A stretch of DNA of 64,000 nucleotides from Pseudomonas sp. MMS21 TM103 (GTDB lineage: Bacteria; Pseudomonadota; Gammaproteobacteria; Pseudomonadales; Pseudomonadaceae): assembly GCF_022132145.1 (NCBI RefSeq), contig NZ_JAJISP010000007.1, positions 1 to 64,000 on the forward strand. Direction: 5' to 3'. Each line of letters opens with the position of its first letter. The first letter of the stretch is position 1. The notes under the pieces were generated by a model. The model did not search any database, was not told where the DNA came from, and saw only the letters and a program-made list of their open reading frames with translations. This document shows, in pieces, positions 24,599 through 32,959 of the stretch. Position numbers and translations under genes: made by a program.

Positions 24599-25333
24599 CT
24601 ACTTCATGGCTATCCACTGCGCACTCAGCGCGCGGGTATGGCGATACACGGTCATGGGTGCAAAGGCCCGGCCGGAGACGCTTTGCAGGGCGCTGCTCTG
24701 GCTGTTCAGGTCGTTGAGCGCGGCTTTCAGGTATTCCCAGCGGACCTTCAGCTTGCCCAAGTCGGCGCTGTCCAAGGTGGCCAGTTCGGCATCGATGGCG
24801 GGCACCAGCTTGCGCTCGTCCTGACCCAGGTAGTTATCGGTCTGCTCACGGGCGATTTCGAAGTTGCCCAGATAGGCGCGGCTCAGGTATTGCACGGCGA
24901 GGTATTCAAGCTTGGCGGCCAGTTCGCTGTCGCCCTCCGGCGAGAGCTGACGGGTCTCGTGGAGTACGCCCAGCAGCGCCTTGCTCAGCTCTTCCGGGTA
25001 GCGCCAGGGCAGGTCTGCTTCGTTCGGGCCAAAGTCCACGCCACGACGGATCTGCAGTACCAGCTCCTGGTGCGCACTGCGCAGGCCATCGCTGCCTTGC
25101 GGCAGGCTCTGCACCGCGCCGGCCAATGCTTGCAGGTCGGCTTCGAGGGTGCTCATGTGTTTCTTCTGGAAACCTTCTCCGCGTAACAGCATCAGGCTGC
25201 TGGTCGCCCGGCTGGCCTTGACCTGGACCTGTTCCTGCGGGCTGGCCGCCTCGGCGAAAGCCAGCGGTGAGAGGCAGGCGAGGGCCGCGGTCAGGCAGAG
25301 GAAAATTTGACGTAAGAACGGCGTGTTGCGCAT
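24599..25333 (-). CDS. Conserved exported protein of unknown function next to modC
   Basis: 244 residues. A signal peptide (MRNTPFLRQIFLCLTAALAC, then LSPLAFAEA) is followed by an all-helical, Glu/Leu/Ala-rich domain without cysteines after cleavage or any recognised catalytic motif. Segments such as MLLRGEGFQKKHMSTLEADLQ and YLSRAYLGNFEIAREQTDNYL suggest a helical bundle. AAGGAG is 9 bases before the ATG; the frame is open further upstream, but that stretch lacks coding character. It lies on the same strand as modABC, 235 bases after modC, an arrangement I recall from other pseudomonads. A link to molybdate is possible but unproven. Confidence 0.75.
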   Translation of the reverse strand: MRNTPFLRQIFLCLTAALACLSPLAFAEAASPQEQVQVKASRATSSLMLLRGEGFQKKHMSTLEADLQALAGAVQSLPQGSDGLRSAHQELVLQIRRGVDFGPNEADLPWRYPEELSKALLGVLHETRQLSPEGDSELAAKLEYLAVQYLSRAYLGNFEIAREQTDNYLGQDERKLVPAIDAELATLDSADLGKLKVRWEYLKAALNDLNSQSSALQSVSGRAFAPMTVYRHTRALSAQWIAMK

Positions 25334-25568
25334 TCCGGGGTGCTCCTTGTTATTTTTTTGAGCAATGCGGAGACAGAGGGGCATATCCATCAACCGCATG
25401 AGATTACTGCGCCTGCGGCTTGCAAGCATGCCTCGAAAGAGTGATTTCGTCGGAAATATGCCGTCAAGGATTGGCGCCAGCCGCCGGTACATTCAGCAGA
25501 CCTGGTCCGCGAGGTAGCGTTCGTCTAAGCAGACAGCGACTTGCGACTGACAGCGCGGGTCGCTGCGC

Positions 25569-26711
25569 TCAATCGGACGCCAGCAGCGAGACGGACTTGG
25601 CCTGCACCCACAGCGCCTGCTGGGCATGGATACCCAGTTTGTCGAAGGAATAGCGGGTGATGCGGGCGATCATCCGCTCATCGCCGACCCGCAGGCTGAC
25701 CAGCATCTGCGCCTGATTCGCCAGGGTCAGCCAGTGTTCGACCCTGGCCGGCAGCAGGTTGAGCAGGCTGGTGTCCTGGGCCTGATGCAGGCTCAGGCTG
25801 ACATCCCGCGCCTTGATCTTGACCCGCACCGGCTTGCCCGTGGCCAGGGGCGCATGGGTCAGTTGCAGCACGGCGTCGGTGCCGCTCAGGCGGATGCTTA
25901 GCAGTCGATAGTCCGGCTGGTAGTGGCTGACGATGCCGTCGACCACGGCCTCGGCATCCTCCTCGAACAGGAAGGGCAGATCGGGCCTCAGCAGGGTTTC
26001 CTTCAGGGGGCCGCTGGCCTGCACCCGGCCTTCTTCGAGCACCACCAGGTGATCGGCCAGGCGCGCGACTTCGTCGGGGGAATGGCTGACGTAGAGGATC
26101 GGGATGTCCAGTTCTGCGTGCAGGCGTTCCAGGTAGGGCAGCACCTCCAGCTTGCGCTTGAGGTCGAGCGAGGCCAGCGGTTCATCCAGCAGCAGCAGCC
26201 GTGGGCTGGTCAGTAGGGCGCGGGCGATGGCCACCCGCTGGCGTTCGCCGCCGGAGAGGTTCTCCGGCATGCGCTGCAGCAGATGGCCGATGCCGAGCAG
26301 TTCGACCGCCTGCTCCAGCGGCACCCGCCGGCTGTGGGCGGGGATGCGCTTAAGGCCGAACTCCAGGTTGCGCCGCACCGACAGGTGGGCGAACAGGTTG
26401 GCGTCTTGGAACACATAACCCAGGGCGCGCTGGTGCGGCGCGACGAACCGGCCATTTGCGCTGTCCTGCCACAGCTCGCCATTGACCTGCAGGTAAGCGT
26501 CGGGGGCCTGATCCAGGCCGGCGAAGCAGCGCAGGCAGCTGGTCTTGCCCGAACCCGAGTGGCCGAACAGCGCACTGATGCCGCGGCCGGGCAGGCTCAG
26601 GTCGACATCCAGGACAAAGCCCGGGCGCTCGATCTTGAAGCGGGCGCGGATCAGGTTCTGCTCCTTGTGGCTCGGCGTCGGCGGCTTGCCGCCGAACAGT
26701 CTGTCGATCAT
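25569..26711 (-). CDS. modC: Molybdate ABC transporter ATP-binding protein
   Basis: 380 residues. Walker A GHSGSGKT (about residue 50), the ABC signature LSGGERQRVAIARALL, Walker B LLLLDEPLASLD and the switch His in YVSHSPDEV are all present. From about residue 300 a C-terminal Mop/TOBE domain (VRVKIKARDVSLSL) binds oxyanion and regulates the transporter, typical of ModC. The start at 26711 overlaps the modB stop (ATGA). It energises high-affinity molybdate import for molybdoenzymes such as nitrate reductase. The frame is open far upstream inside modB, but that is a shadow. Confidence 0.96.
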   Translation of the reverse strand: MIDRLFGGKPPTPSHKEQNLIRARFKIERPGFVLDVDLSLPGRGISALFGHSGSGKTSCLRCFAGLDQAPDAYLQVNGELWQDSANGRFVAPHQRALGYVFQDANLFAHLSVRRNLEFGLKRIPAHSRRVPLEQAVELLGIGHLLQRMPENLSGGERQRVAIARALLTSPRLLLLDEPLASLDLKRKLEVLPYLERLHAELDIPILYVSHSPDEVARLADHLVVLEEGRVQASGPLKETLLRPDLPFLFEEDAEAVVDGIVSHYQPDYRLLSIRLSGTDAVLQLTHAPLATGKPVRVKIKARDVSLSLHQAQDTSLLNLLPARVEHWLTLANQAQMLVSLRVGDERMIARITRYSFDKLGIHAQQALWVQAKSVSLLASD

Positions 26712-27391
26712 TGCCAGCCCTGCCTGCCGCGGCGGCGGCCCGAGTAGAGCGCCAGCAAGACGATGAAGGAGAACGCCAGCATGCCGCCGGCCAGCCAGTG
26801 GGCCTGGGCGTACTCCAGGGTTTCCACATGGTTGTAGATCTGCACCGAAGCGACCTGGGTCTTGCCGGGGATATTGCCGCCGATCATCAGCACCACGCCG
26901 AACTCGCCCACGGTGTGGGCGAAACCGAGGATGGCCGCGGTCATGAAGCCGGGTTTGGCCAGTGGCAGGACCACCGTGAAGAACGCATCCCAGGGATTGG
27001 CGCGCAGCGTGGCCGCCGCCTCCAGCGGTGCGCGGCCGATGGCCTCGAAGGCGTTCTGCAGCGGTTGCACGACGAAGGGCAGCGAATAGAACACCGAGCC
27101 GATCACCAGTCCGGTGAAGGTGAAGGTCAGGGTGCCGAGGCCGAGGCTCTGGGTCAGCTGGCCGATAGCGCCGTGCGGGCCCATGCTCACCAGCAGGTAG
27201 AAACCGATCACCGTCGGCGGCAGCACCAGCGGCAAGGCGACGATGGCGCCGAGTGGCTGCTTCAGCCAGGAGTCGGTCTGCGCCAGCCACCAGGCGATGG
27301 GGGTGCCGATCAGCAGCAGCAGCACGGTGGTCAGCGATGCCAGCTGCAGGCTCAGCAGGACGGCATCGAAATCGGCTTGGGTGAGGGGCAT
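26708..27391 (-). CDS. modB: Molybdate ABC transporter permease
   Basis: 227 residues with about five membrane segments. The EAA-loop region EAAATLRANPWDAFFTVVLPLAKPGFM contacts ModC. VLPPTVIGFYLL near residue 58 is typical of ModB. GAGGG lies upstream of the ATG. It is 12 bases after modA and overlaps modC by 4 bases, so the three genes form an operon under the ModE-type operator. Confidence 0.96.
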   Translation of the reverse strand: MPLTQADFDAVLLSLQLASLTTVLLLLIGTPIAWWLAQTDSWLKQPLGAIVALPLVLPPTVIGFYLLVSMGPHGAIGQLTQSLGLGTLTFTFTGLVIGSVFYSLPFVVQPLQNAFEAIGRAPLEAAATLRANPWDAFFTVVLPLAKPGFMTAAILGFAHTVGEFGVVLMIGGNIPGKTQVASVQIYNHVETLEYAQAHWLAGGMLAFSFIVLLALYSGRRRGRQGWQ

Positions 27392-27403
27392 GGCGGCGAA
27401 CCC

Positions 27404-28162
27404 TCAGAGTTGGTAACCGAAGGACTTGATGATGGCCGCCGCTTGCGGACCTTGCAGGTACTCGACCAGGGCGCTGGCCGCGGGGTTGTGCTCGCCCTTC
27501 TTGAGCAGCAGCGCGTCCTGCTTGATCGGCTCATACAACTCTTCCGGTACTACCCAGGCCGAGCCGCGGCTGAGCCGGCCGTCCTTGTACACCTGCGACA
27601 GGGCGACGAAGCCCAATTCGGCATTGCCGGTCGAGACGAACTGCAGCGTCTGGGTAATGCTCTGGCCCTCGACCAGCTTGCTCTGCAGCGCGGCGCTCAA
27701 GCCGAGGTTAGCCAGCACCTGGCTCGCGGCCCGGCCGTAAGGCGCAGCTTTCGGGTTGGCAATGGCCAGGTGCCGGAACTGGTTCGCCTTGAGCACCGCG
27801 TCGCTGCCGTCGAGGTAATCAGCCTTGGCCGACCACAGCACCAGGCTGCCAATCGCATAGGTGAAGCGCGAGCCGGCAACCCCAAGCCCTGCGCTTTCCA
27901 GCTTGGCCGGCGTGCTGGCGTCGGCGGCGAGGAACACCTCGAAAGGCGCGCCATGTTCAATCTGCGCATACAGCTGGCCGGTGGCCCCGAACGCCGCAAC
28001 CAGCGTGTGGCCGGTCGCTTTGGCAAACGCGGGGGCAAGCGCCTGGATCGGCGCGGTGAAGTTGGCGGCTACGGCCACCTGCACTTCCCCGGCCAGCGCG
28101 CCGGCGCTGAAGGCCAGGCCGGCGAACAGCGCGAGGCAGGTATGAGGGACACGATTAGTCAT
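27404..28162 (-). CDS. modA: Molybdate-binding periplasmic protein
   Basis: 252 residues. A signal peptide ends near SAGALAGEVQ. The mature protein has the ModA pattern: VAVAANFTAPIQALAPAFAKATG, then FGATGQLYAQIEHGAPFEVFLAADASTPAKLE. The early Ser/Thr and backbone positions bind the tetrahedral oxyanion. ATG at 28162 is chosen; a TTG at 28165 is in frame but unlikely. The upstream 75 bases contain a ModE-type dyad, so repression at high molybdate is expected. Confidence 0.96.
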   Translation of the reverse strand: MTNRVPHTCLALFAGLAFSAGALAGEVQVAVAANFTAPIQALAPAFAKATGHTLVAAFGATGQLYAQIEHGAPFEVFLAADASTPAKLESAGLGVAGSRFTYAIGSLVLWSAKADYLDGSDAVLKANQFRHLAIANPKAAPYGRAASQVLANLGLSAALQSKLVEGQSITQTLQFVSTGNAELGFVALSQVYKDGRLSRGSAWVVPEELYEPIKQDALLLKKGEHNPAASALVEYLQGPQAAAIIKSFGYQL

Positions 28163-28219
28163 CAAATGGCTCTTTGAACCTTGGGTGCGGGCAACGCCTG
28201 AGCACTTTAGCGTGCGTCT

Positions 28220-28247
28220 AGCGCTATATACAGAGAAATATAGCGCT
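28220..28247 (-). promoter_or_regulatory. ModE-type molybdate operator upstream of modA
   Basis: A perfect dyad of AGCGCTATAT (28220-28229) and ATATAGCGCT (28238-28247) with an 8-base spacer. The inner form CGCTATAT-N8-ATATAGCG closely matches the known ModE consensus of CGnTATAT half-sites. It is centred about 72 bases before the modA start. No modE gene is in the window, so the regulator must be encoded elsewhere. Confidence 0.85.
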
Positions 28248-28368
28248 GGGCGTCACTGGACCACAGGCGCAGCGCTCCTTGACCTGCCATTGCCCGCGCC
28301 GCGACTGTCCGGCAACGACTGGCGCTGGCTTGAGCGAAGGTGGCGCGAGCAGCGGGCTGGAGTGCTGT

Positions 28369-28995
28369 TCAGCCGCGGCGCCAGACGCTGGCCAGCCAGG
28401 GCTGTTGCGCGCGCGGCAAGCCGGGTGGCCGGTAGTAGTGCTGCAGCTCAACGAAACCGGCGCTGCCGAGCAGGATTCGCCAGTTGGCCAGGTCGTAGTA
28501 GGCGCCGTAGCGGTCGCCGTTCCAGCCTTCCTGGTTCTCCCCGCGCGGGTTGGAACTGAGCAGCACACCGCCCGGCTTGAGCGCGGCATGCAGCTGACCC
28601 AGCACCCGCGGCAGTGCCTGGCTGGGGATATGAAACAGCACGGCGTTGGCGAAGATGCCGTCGAACTGCGCAGCGGGCAGGTCGAGGGCGAGGAAGTCCT
28701 GCAGCCAGACCTCGCAGCCGCTGTCGGCGCGGGCCATCTCGACGAAGCGCGGGCAACCGTCCAGGCCGATGGCCGTGTGGCCGAGGGCGCTGAAGGTGCG
28801 CAGATCGCGGCCCGGGCCGCAGCCGAAATCGAGGATCCGGTAGGGCGCCTCGGCCCGGATAGCGCCGAGCAGGGCGGCGATGTTCTGGCTGACATCGTGA
28901 TCGCGGGTGCCCTCGCGGAAGTCTTCGGCGCACTGCTGATAATGCTGCAGGGTGAGGGCGCTGATCCGGGCAAGTTCGTCGGCAGTCAGGGGCAT
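28369..28995 (-). CDS. Class I SAM-dependent methyltransferase
   Basis: 208 residues. The Rossmann-fold motifs are motif I ILDFGCGPGRDLRTF (about residue 54), the acidic ribose-binding IGLDGCPRFVEMARA, motif IV FDGIFANAVLFHIP, and LKPGGVLLSSNPRG. The substrate is unknown. The cysteines are not arranged as in ArsM, so it is not the missing arsenite methyltransferase of the arsS operon. It stands alone between modA and chrA, and no strong ribosome site was seen. Confidence 0.88.
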   Translation of the reverse strand: MPLTADELARISALTLQHYQQCAEDFREGTRDHDVSQNIAALLGAIRAEAPYRILDFGCGPGRDLRTFSALGHTAIGLDGCPRFVEMARADSGCEVWLQDFLALDLPAAQFDGIFANAVLFHIPSQALPRVLGQLHAALKPGGVLLSSNPRGENQEGWNGDRYGAYYDLANWRILLGSAGFVELQHYYRPPGLPRAQQPWLASVWRRG

Positions 28996-29238
28996 TGGGG
29001 CAAACCTTGGACAAAAGCAGAGCGCTATTAAAACCCATCTGCCGGTTTACGGTCTTGGCCTGTGCCGCAAGCGCGAGCTGATGGGGGTCGTGAGCACAAC
29101 CGCTTGCGGGCGAGCATCGGCACGGCGCTGGATGGGTAAATCAGCCCGCTGTTTGGATTGTCTTGCTGGGCACCATCAGTCCTTCGGTGGTGCGCGTTAT
29201 AGTGTTGCAGCCGTTCAACCCGAGTGGATTCGCCGCCG

Positions 29239-30588
29239 ATGCCTACGCCGCCAGCCGAGCACGACACCCCGCCCGCCGTCAGCCTGTCCGAGGCCCTACT
29301 GTTCTGGCTCAAGCTCGGCCTGATCAGCTTCGGTGGACCGGCCGGGCAGATTGCGATCATGCACCAGGAGCTGGTCGAGAAGCGCCGCTGGCTGTCCGAG
29401 CGGCGTTTTCTGCATGCGCTGAACTACTGCATGCTGCTGCCCGGCCCGGAGGCCCAGCAGCTGGCCACCTACATCGGCTGGCTGATGCACCGCACCTGGG
29501 GCGGGGTGATTGCCGGGGGGCTGTTCGTGCTGCCGTCGCTGTTTATCCTGATCGGCCTGTCGTGGGTGTATATCGCCTTCGGTGACGTGCCGCTGGTGGC
29601 AGGGATCTTCTACGGGATCAAGCCGGCGGTCACCGCCATCGTCATGCAGGCCGCCTGGCGCATCGGTTCGCGGGCGCTGAAGAACAACTGGCTGTGGGGC
29701 ATCGCCGCGGCGTCCTTCGTCGCCATTTTCGCCCTCAACGTGCCCTTCCCGCTGATCGTGCTCGGCGCGGCGCTGCTGGGCTATCTCGGCGGGCGCCTGT
29801 TGCCGGACCAATTCACTATCGGCGGCGGCCATGGGGCGACGGATAAATCCTTCGGCCCGGCGCTGATCGACGACCACACCCCGACACCCGCCCATGCGCG
29901 TTTTCGCGCTTCGCGGCTGGCCCTGATCGGCGCCGCTGGTGCGCTGCTCTGGCTGCTGCCCATGGGCCTGCTGACCTGGCTGTACGGCTGGGAGGGCACC
30001 CTGACCCAGATGGGCTGGTTCTTCACCAAGGCCGCGCTGCTCACCTTTGGCGGCGCCTATGCGGTGCTACCCTACGTCTACCAGGGCGCCATCGGCCATT
30101 ACGCCTGGTTGACGCCAACCCAGATGATCGATGGCCTGGCGCTGGGTGAAACCACGCCGGGACCGCTGATCATGGTGGTGGCCTTCGTCGCTTTCGTCGG
30201 CGCCTATGTGCAGCAGGTGTTCGGCCCCGAGCAGGTGTTTATCGCCGGCGCCCTGGCGGCGACCCTGGTCACCTGGTTCACCTTCCTGCCGTCGTTCCTG
30301 TTCATTCTCGCCGGCGGGCCGTTGGTGGAGTCGACCCACGGCGAGTTGAAGTTCACCGCGCCGCTGACCGGTATCACCGCTGCGGTGGTGGGGGTGATCC
30401 TCAACCTGGCGCTGTTCTTCGGCTACCACGTGCTCTGGCCACAGGGCTTCGCCGGTGCCTTCGACTGGCCCTCGGCGGCGATCGCCCTGCTTGCGGCGCT
30501 GGCGCTGTTCAGGTTCAAGCGCGGGGTGATCGAGGTGATCGGTGCCTGCGCGCTGCTGGGATTGCTGGTGCATATGGCGCTGGCATGA
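29239..30588 (+). CDS. chrA: Chromate efflux transporter
   Basis: 449 residues from ATG 29239, a long-chain CHR protein with two homologous halves of about six membrane segments. The N-half opens with FWLKLGLISFGGPAGQIAIMHQELVEKRRW and the C-half with FFTKAALLTFGGAYAVLPYVYQGA, the duplicated GG(P/A)-containing CHR signature. LLPGPEAQQLATYIGW and GETTPGPLIMVVAFV are the paired second motifs. It expels chromate using the proton gradient. A GTG at 29224 is an alternative start; neither has a clear ribosome site. The rhodanese gene follows 13 bases after it. Confidence 0.94.
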   Translation: MPTPPAEHDTPPAVSLSEALLFWLKLGLISFGGPAGQIAIMHQELVEKRRWLSERRFLHALNYCMLLPGPEAQQLATYIGWLMHRTWGGVIAGGLFVLPSLFILIGLSWVYIAFGDVPLVAGIFYGIKPAVTAIVMQAAWRIGSRALKNNWLWGIAAASFVAIFALNVPFPLIVLGAALLGYLGGRLLPDQFTIGGGHGATDKSFGPALIDDHTPTPAHARFRASRLALIGAAGALLWLLPMGLLTWLYGWEGTLTQMGWFFTKAALLTFGGAYAVLPYVYQGAIGHYAWLTPTQMIDGLALGETTPGPLIMVVAFVAFVGAYVQQVFGPEQVFIAGALAATLVTWFTFLPSFLFILAGGPLVESTHGELKFTAPLTGITAAVVGVILNLALFFGYHVLWPQGFAGAFDWPSAAIALLAALALFRFKRGVIEVIGACALLGLLVHMALA

Positions 30589-30601
30589 GAGGAGGTACGC
30601 G

Positions 30602-30928
30602 ATGAACCGAATTTCGCTGTGCGAACTGGCGGAATGGCAAGCGGCCGGTCGGCAGTTCACCTTGCTGGATGTGCGCCGCGCCTCTGCCCGCCTGGCGGAT
30701 GCCGCGACCATCGCCGGTGCGCAGTGGCTCGAGCCGCAAGCCGTGTTGAGCTGGAAAGATCAGATTCCGCGGGATCGCCCGGTCATCCTGTTCTGTGCCC
30801 AAGGCCATGAAATCAGTCAGGGCATTGCCGCCATGCTGCAGATCATGGGGCTGGATGCGCGCTACCTGATCGATGGCTATGCGGGCTGGCAGGCCGCCGG
30901 CCAGCCCACCCAGAGCCTTTCAATCTAG
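30602..30928 (+). CDS. Rhodanese-domain protein linked to chrA
   Basis: 108 residues, a single rhodanese domain with catalytic Cys65 in the loop CAQGHE, preceded by RPVILF and followed by a final DGYAGWQAAGQP. AGGAGG is 7 bases before the ATG. Its position 13 bases after chrA indicates co-transcription. Rhodanese-type ChrE genes accompany chromate operons in other bacteria, where a role in thiol repair or chromium-glutathione complexes has been proposed. The six-residue active loop is of sulfurtransferase rather than arsenate/phosphatase type. Confidence 0.88.
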   Translation: MNRISLCELAEWQAAGRQFTLLDVRRASARLADAATIAGAQWLEPQAVLSWKDQIPRDRPVILFCAQGHEISQGIAAMLQIMGLDARYLIDGYAGWQAAGQPTQSLSI

Positions 30929-30947
30929 CCGGCTGCTGGCGCGCGCC

Positions 30948-32300
30948 TCAGAGAAACCAGCGGTACTCCCGTGCGCTCAATTCATGCATGAAGGCCAGAT
31001 GATCCTGGCGCTTGTTCTCGCAGTAGACCATGACGAATTCGCTGCCCAGGCCCTGGTTGACCACGGGGTGGTCGCGCATCGCCGCCACGGCGCTGAGCAT
31101 GTCCTGGGGGAAGTCGATGCCGCTCTGGCGATCCTGGTTGAGCGGGGCGATCGGCTCGCGCTGGGCATCCAGGCCGTGCTCCATGCCGCTGAGGATGGCC
31201 GCCAGCACCAGGTAGGGGTTGGCGTCGGCGCCCGCCAGGCGGTGTTCGATGCGCAGGTTCTTGCCGTCCGATTCGGGTATGCGGATGCACGCGTCGCGGT
31301 CTTCATAACCCCAGCTGGCGCGGCTGGCGGCGTTGACCATGGCGCCATAGCGGCGGTAGGCGTTGTGGTTGGCGGCGAAGATCGGCATGCAGTGCGGCAG
31401 CAGTTCCAGGCAGCCGGCCACGGCGTGGCGCAGTGGGCGTTGTTCGTCGGCCGCCAGCAGGTTGTTGCCGGCGGCGTCGTACAGGCTGACATGCACATGC
31501 ATGCCGCTGCCTGGCGCCTGCAGATAGGGCTTGCTCATGAAGCTGGCGCGATGGCCGTGCTTGAGCGCCACGCCACGGGTGCTGCGGCAGAACAGGGCGG
31601 CCCAGTCGGCGGCGCGCAAGCCGTCGTCGCAGTGACCGAAGTTGATCTCGAACTGGCCGGGGCCGAGTTCGGCGGTGATCACGTTGGCGTCCACGCCCTG
31701 CTCGTTGGCGGCCTCGACGATCTCATGCAGTACGTCGGAGAAGCGCGACAGGCGCTCGATGTGCATGTTCGGCTGGTCGTCGGCATCGCCGCACAGCGGG
31801 TCGCGCGGGAACTGCGGCAGGCCATCCTTGAGGGCGCGGTCGAACAGGTAGAACTCCAGCTCGAAGGCCACCACCGGGCGGATGCCGCGCCTGGCCAGGC
31901 GCTCAAGCACTTGGCTCAGCACCTCGCGCGGCTCGAATTCGATGGGCGCCGCGGTGCCATCGGAGCTGATCAGCATCTGCCCCAGCGGCTGGTTCTCCCA
32001 GCGTACCGGCTTGAGCGTGCCGGGAATCAGCCGGCGCGGCGCATCCGGGTCGCCGTCGTTGAAGCAGTAGTCGCCGATCGGGTACAGGCCGCCCTGGGCG
32101 CCAAGCAGTACGCAGTTTTGCGGGATCTTCAGCGGGCTGCCGGCGGCGACCTTTTCCAGCATCTCGACGGGGTAGCGCTTGCCATAGAAATGCCCGGGAA
32201 TGTCCAGGCTGATCAGGTCGACGTAGCGCACCTCGGGGTGCTGGGCGCGGAAGGCGCGGACTTCGCTGAGGAGGTCGGGGAAGCTAGTGGTGGTGGTCAT
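30948..32300 (-). CDS. puuA: Gamma-glutamylputrescine synthetase (glutamine synthetase family)
   Basis: 450 residues. The glutamine-synthetase C-terminal catalytic domain is intact, with FEINFGHCDDGLRAADWA, GSGMHVHVSLYD and the active-site IFAANHNAYRRYGAM, then RIPESDGKNLRIEHRLAGADANPYLVLAA. The shortened N-terminal beta-grasp domain is typical of PuuA/SpuI-like members that ligate glutamate to polyamines rather than ammonia. The start at MTTTTSFPDLL is preferred over an upstream in-frame GTG. It is the last gene of the order puuB, regulator, puuA on the minus strand, with 23 bases between regulator and puuA. Confidence 0.9.
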   Translation of the reverse strand: MTTTTSFPDLLSEVRAFRAQHPEVRYVDLISLDIPGHFYGKRYPVEMLEKVAAGSPLKIPQNCVLLGAQGGLYPIGDYCFNDGDPDAPRRLIPGTLKPVRWENQPLGQMLISSDGTAAPIEFEPREVLSQVLERLARRGIRPVVAFELEFYLFDRALKDGLPQFPRDPLCGDADDQPNMHIERLSRFSDVLHEIVEAANEQGVDANVITAELGPGQFEINFGHCDDGLRAADWAALFCRSTRGVALKHGHRASFMSKPYLQAPGSGMHVHVSLYDAAGNNLLAADEQRPLRHAVAGCLELLPHCMPIFAANHNAYRRYGAMVNAASRASWGYEDRDACIRIPESDGKNLRIEHRLAGADANPYLVLAAILSGMEHGLDAQREPIAPLNQDRQSGIDFPQDMLSAVAAMRDHPVVNQGLGSEFVMVYCENKRQDHLAFMHELSAREYRWFL

Positions 32301-32323
32301 GACGAGGATCCTGCGGGCCAGGG

Positions 32324-32881
32324 TTATTTGAACACCCAAAGCACGCGAGTGGGTTGGTCGGTGAGGTTGGCGTAGCGAAACTGGCTATGTGGCGGTAGCT
32401 GGAAGCTGTCGTTGGGACCCAGGGTCACGGCTTGCGGGTCGTCGCCCAGCCAGATGCTCAACTCGCCTTCGAGGACGAAGCCACCCTGTTCGGAGCTGTC
32501 GTCCAGGTGTCCTTCGCCGCTGCTGGCGCCTGGCGCAAGGTGGCTTTCGAGCATGGAGAAACCGGCCGACATGCTCGGGGACGCCAGTACATCGGTGATG
32601 CCGCCGGCGTAATACAGGGTGCGCCGCTCGCCGGGGCGGGTCACCCAGGGCAGCGCCCGCGGCTTGCTCAGGCTGTAGAAATAAGTGGTAGGCACCCCCA
32701 GGGTTTCGCTGATCGCGGTGAGGTCAGCCACGGTCGGTCGCGACAGGCCGCGCTCGACCTGGGAGAGGAAACCCACCGAACGGCCGATGCGCTCGGCCAG
32801 TTCGCCGAGGGTGAGGTTCTTGTGCTTGCGCAGGTCGCGAATCAGGATCGCCAGGCCTTCGATTTCGTCGTGCATGTCCAT
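32324..32881 (-). CDS. XRE-cupin transcriptional regulator (PuuR type)
   Basis: 185 residues. Residues 10-65 form an XRE helix-turn-helix (LAILIRDLRKHKNLTLGELA, then ERIGRSVGFLSQVERGLSRP). Residues about 105-180 form a cupin with HLDDSSEQGGFVLEGELSIWLGD. This architecture is that of PuuR, the putrescine-utilisation repressor. AGAGGAA lies 7 bases before the ATG. Placement between puuB and puuA implies control of its own operon. The cupin may sense a polyamine or gamma-glutamyl intermediate. Confidence 0.92.
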   Translation of the reverse strand: MDMHDEIEGLAILIRDLRKHKNLTLGELAERIGRSVGFLSQVERGLSRPTVADLTAISETLGVPTTYFYSLSKPRALPWVTRPGERRTLYYAGGITDVLASPSMSAGFSMLESHLAPGASSGEGHLDDSSEQGGFVLEGELSIWLGDDPQAVTLGPNDSFQLPPHSQFRYANLTDQPTRVLWVFK

Positions 32882-32959
32882 GGTGAGTTCCTCTGAGGCG
32901 GTTGTCGGGTGGCTGAGCGGCCGTTGGCGGAAAACTCTTAGTGGTTTCCGGCAACGGCT

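Noticed and set aside
28369..28995. Methyltransferase as ArsM partner of the arsS operon
   Set aside because: It lacks the conserved arsenic-binding cysteine pattern, is short, and lies 13 kb away in another transcription unit.
30948..32300. Ammonia-assimilating GlnA
   Set aside because: Short N-terminal domain and the neighbouring PuuR-type regulator and PuuB-type oxidase point to a polyamine ligase.
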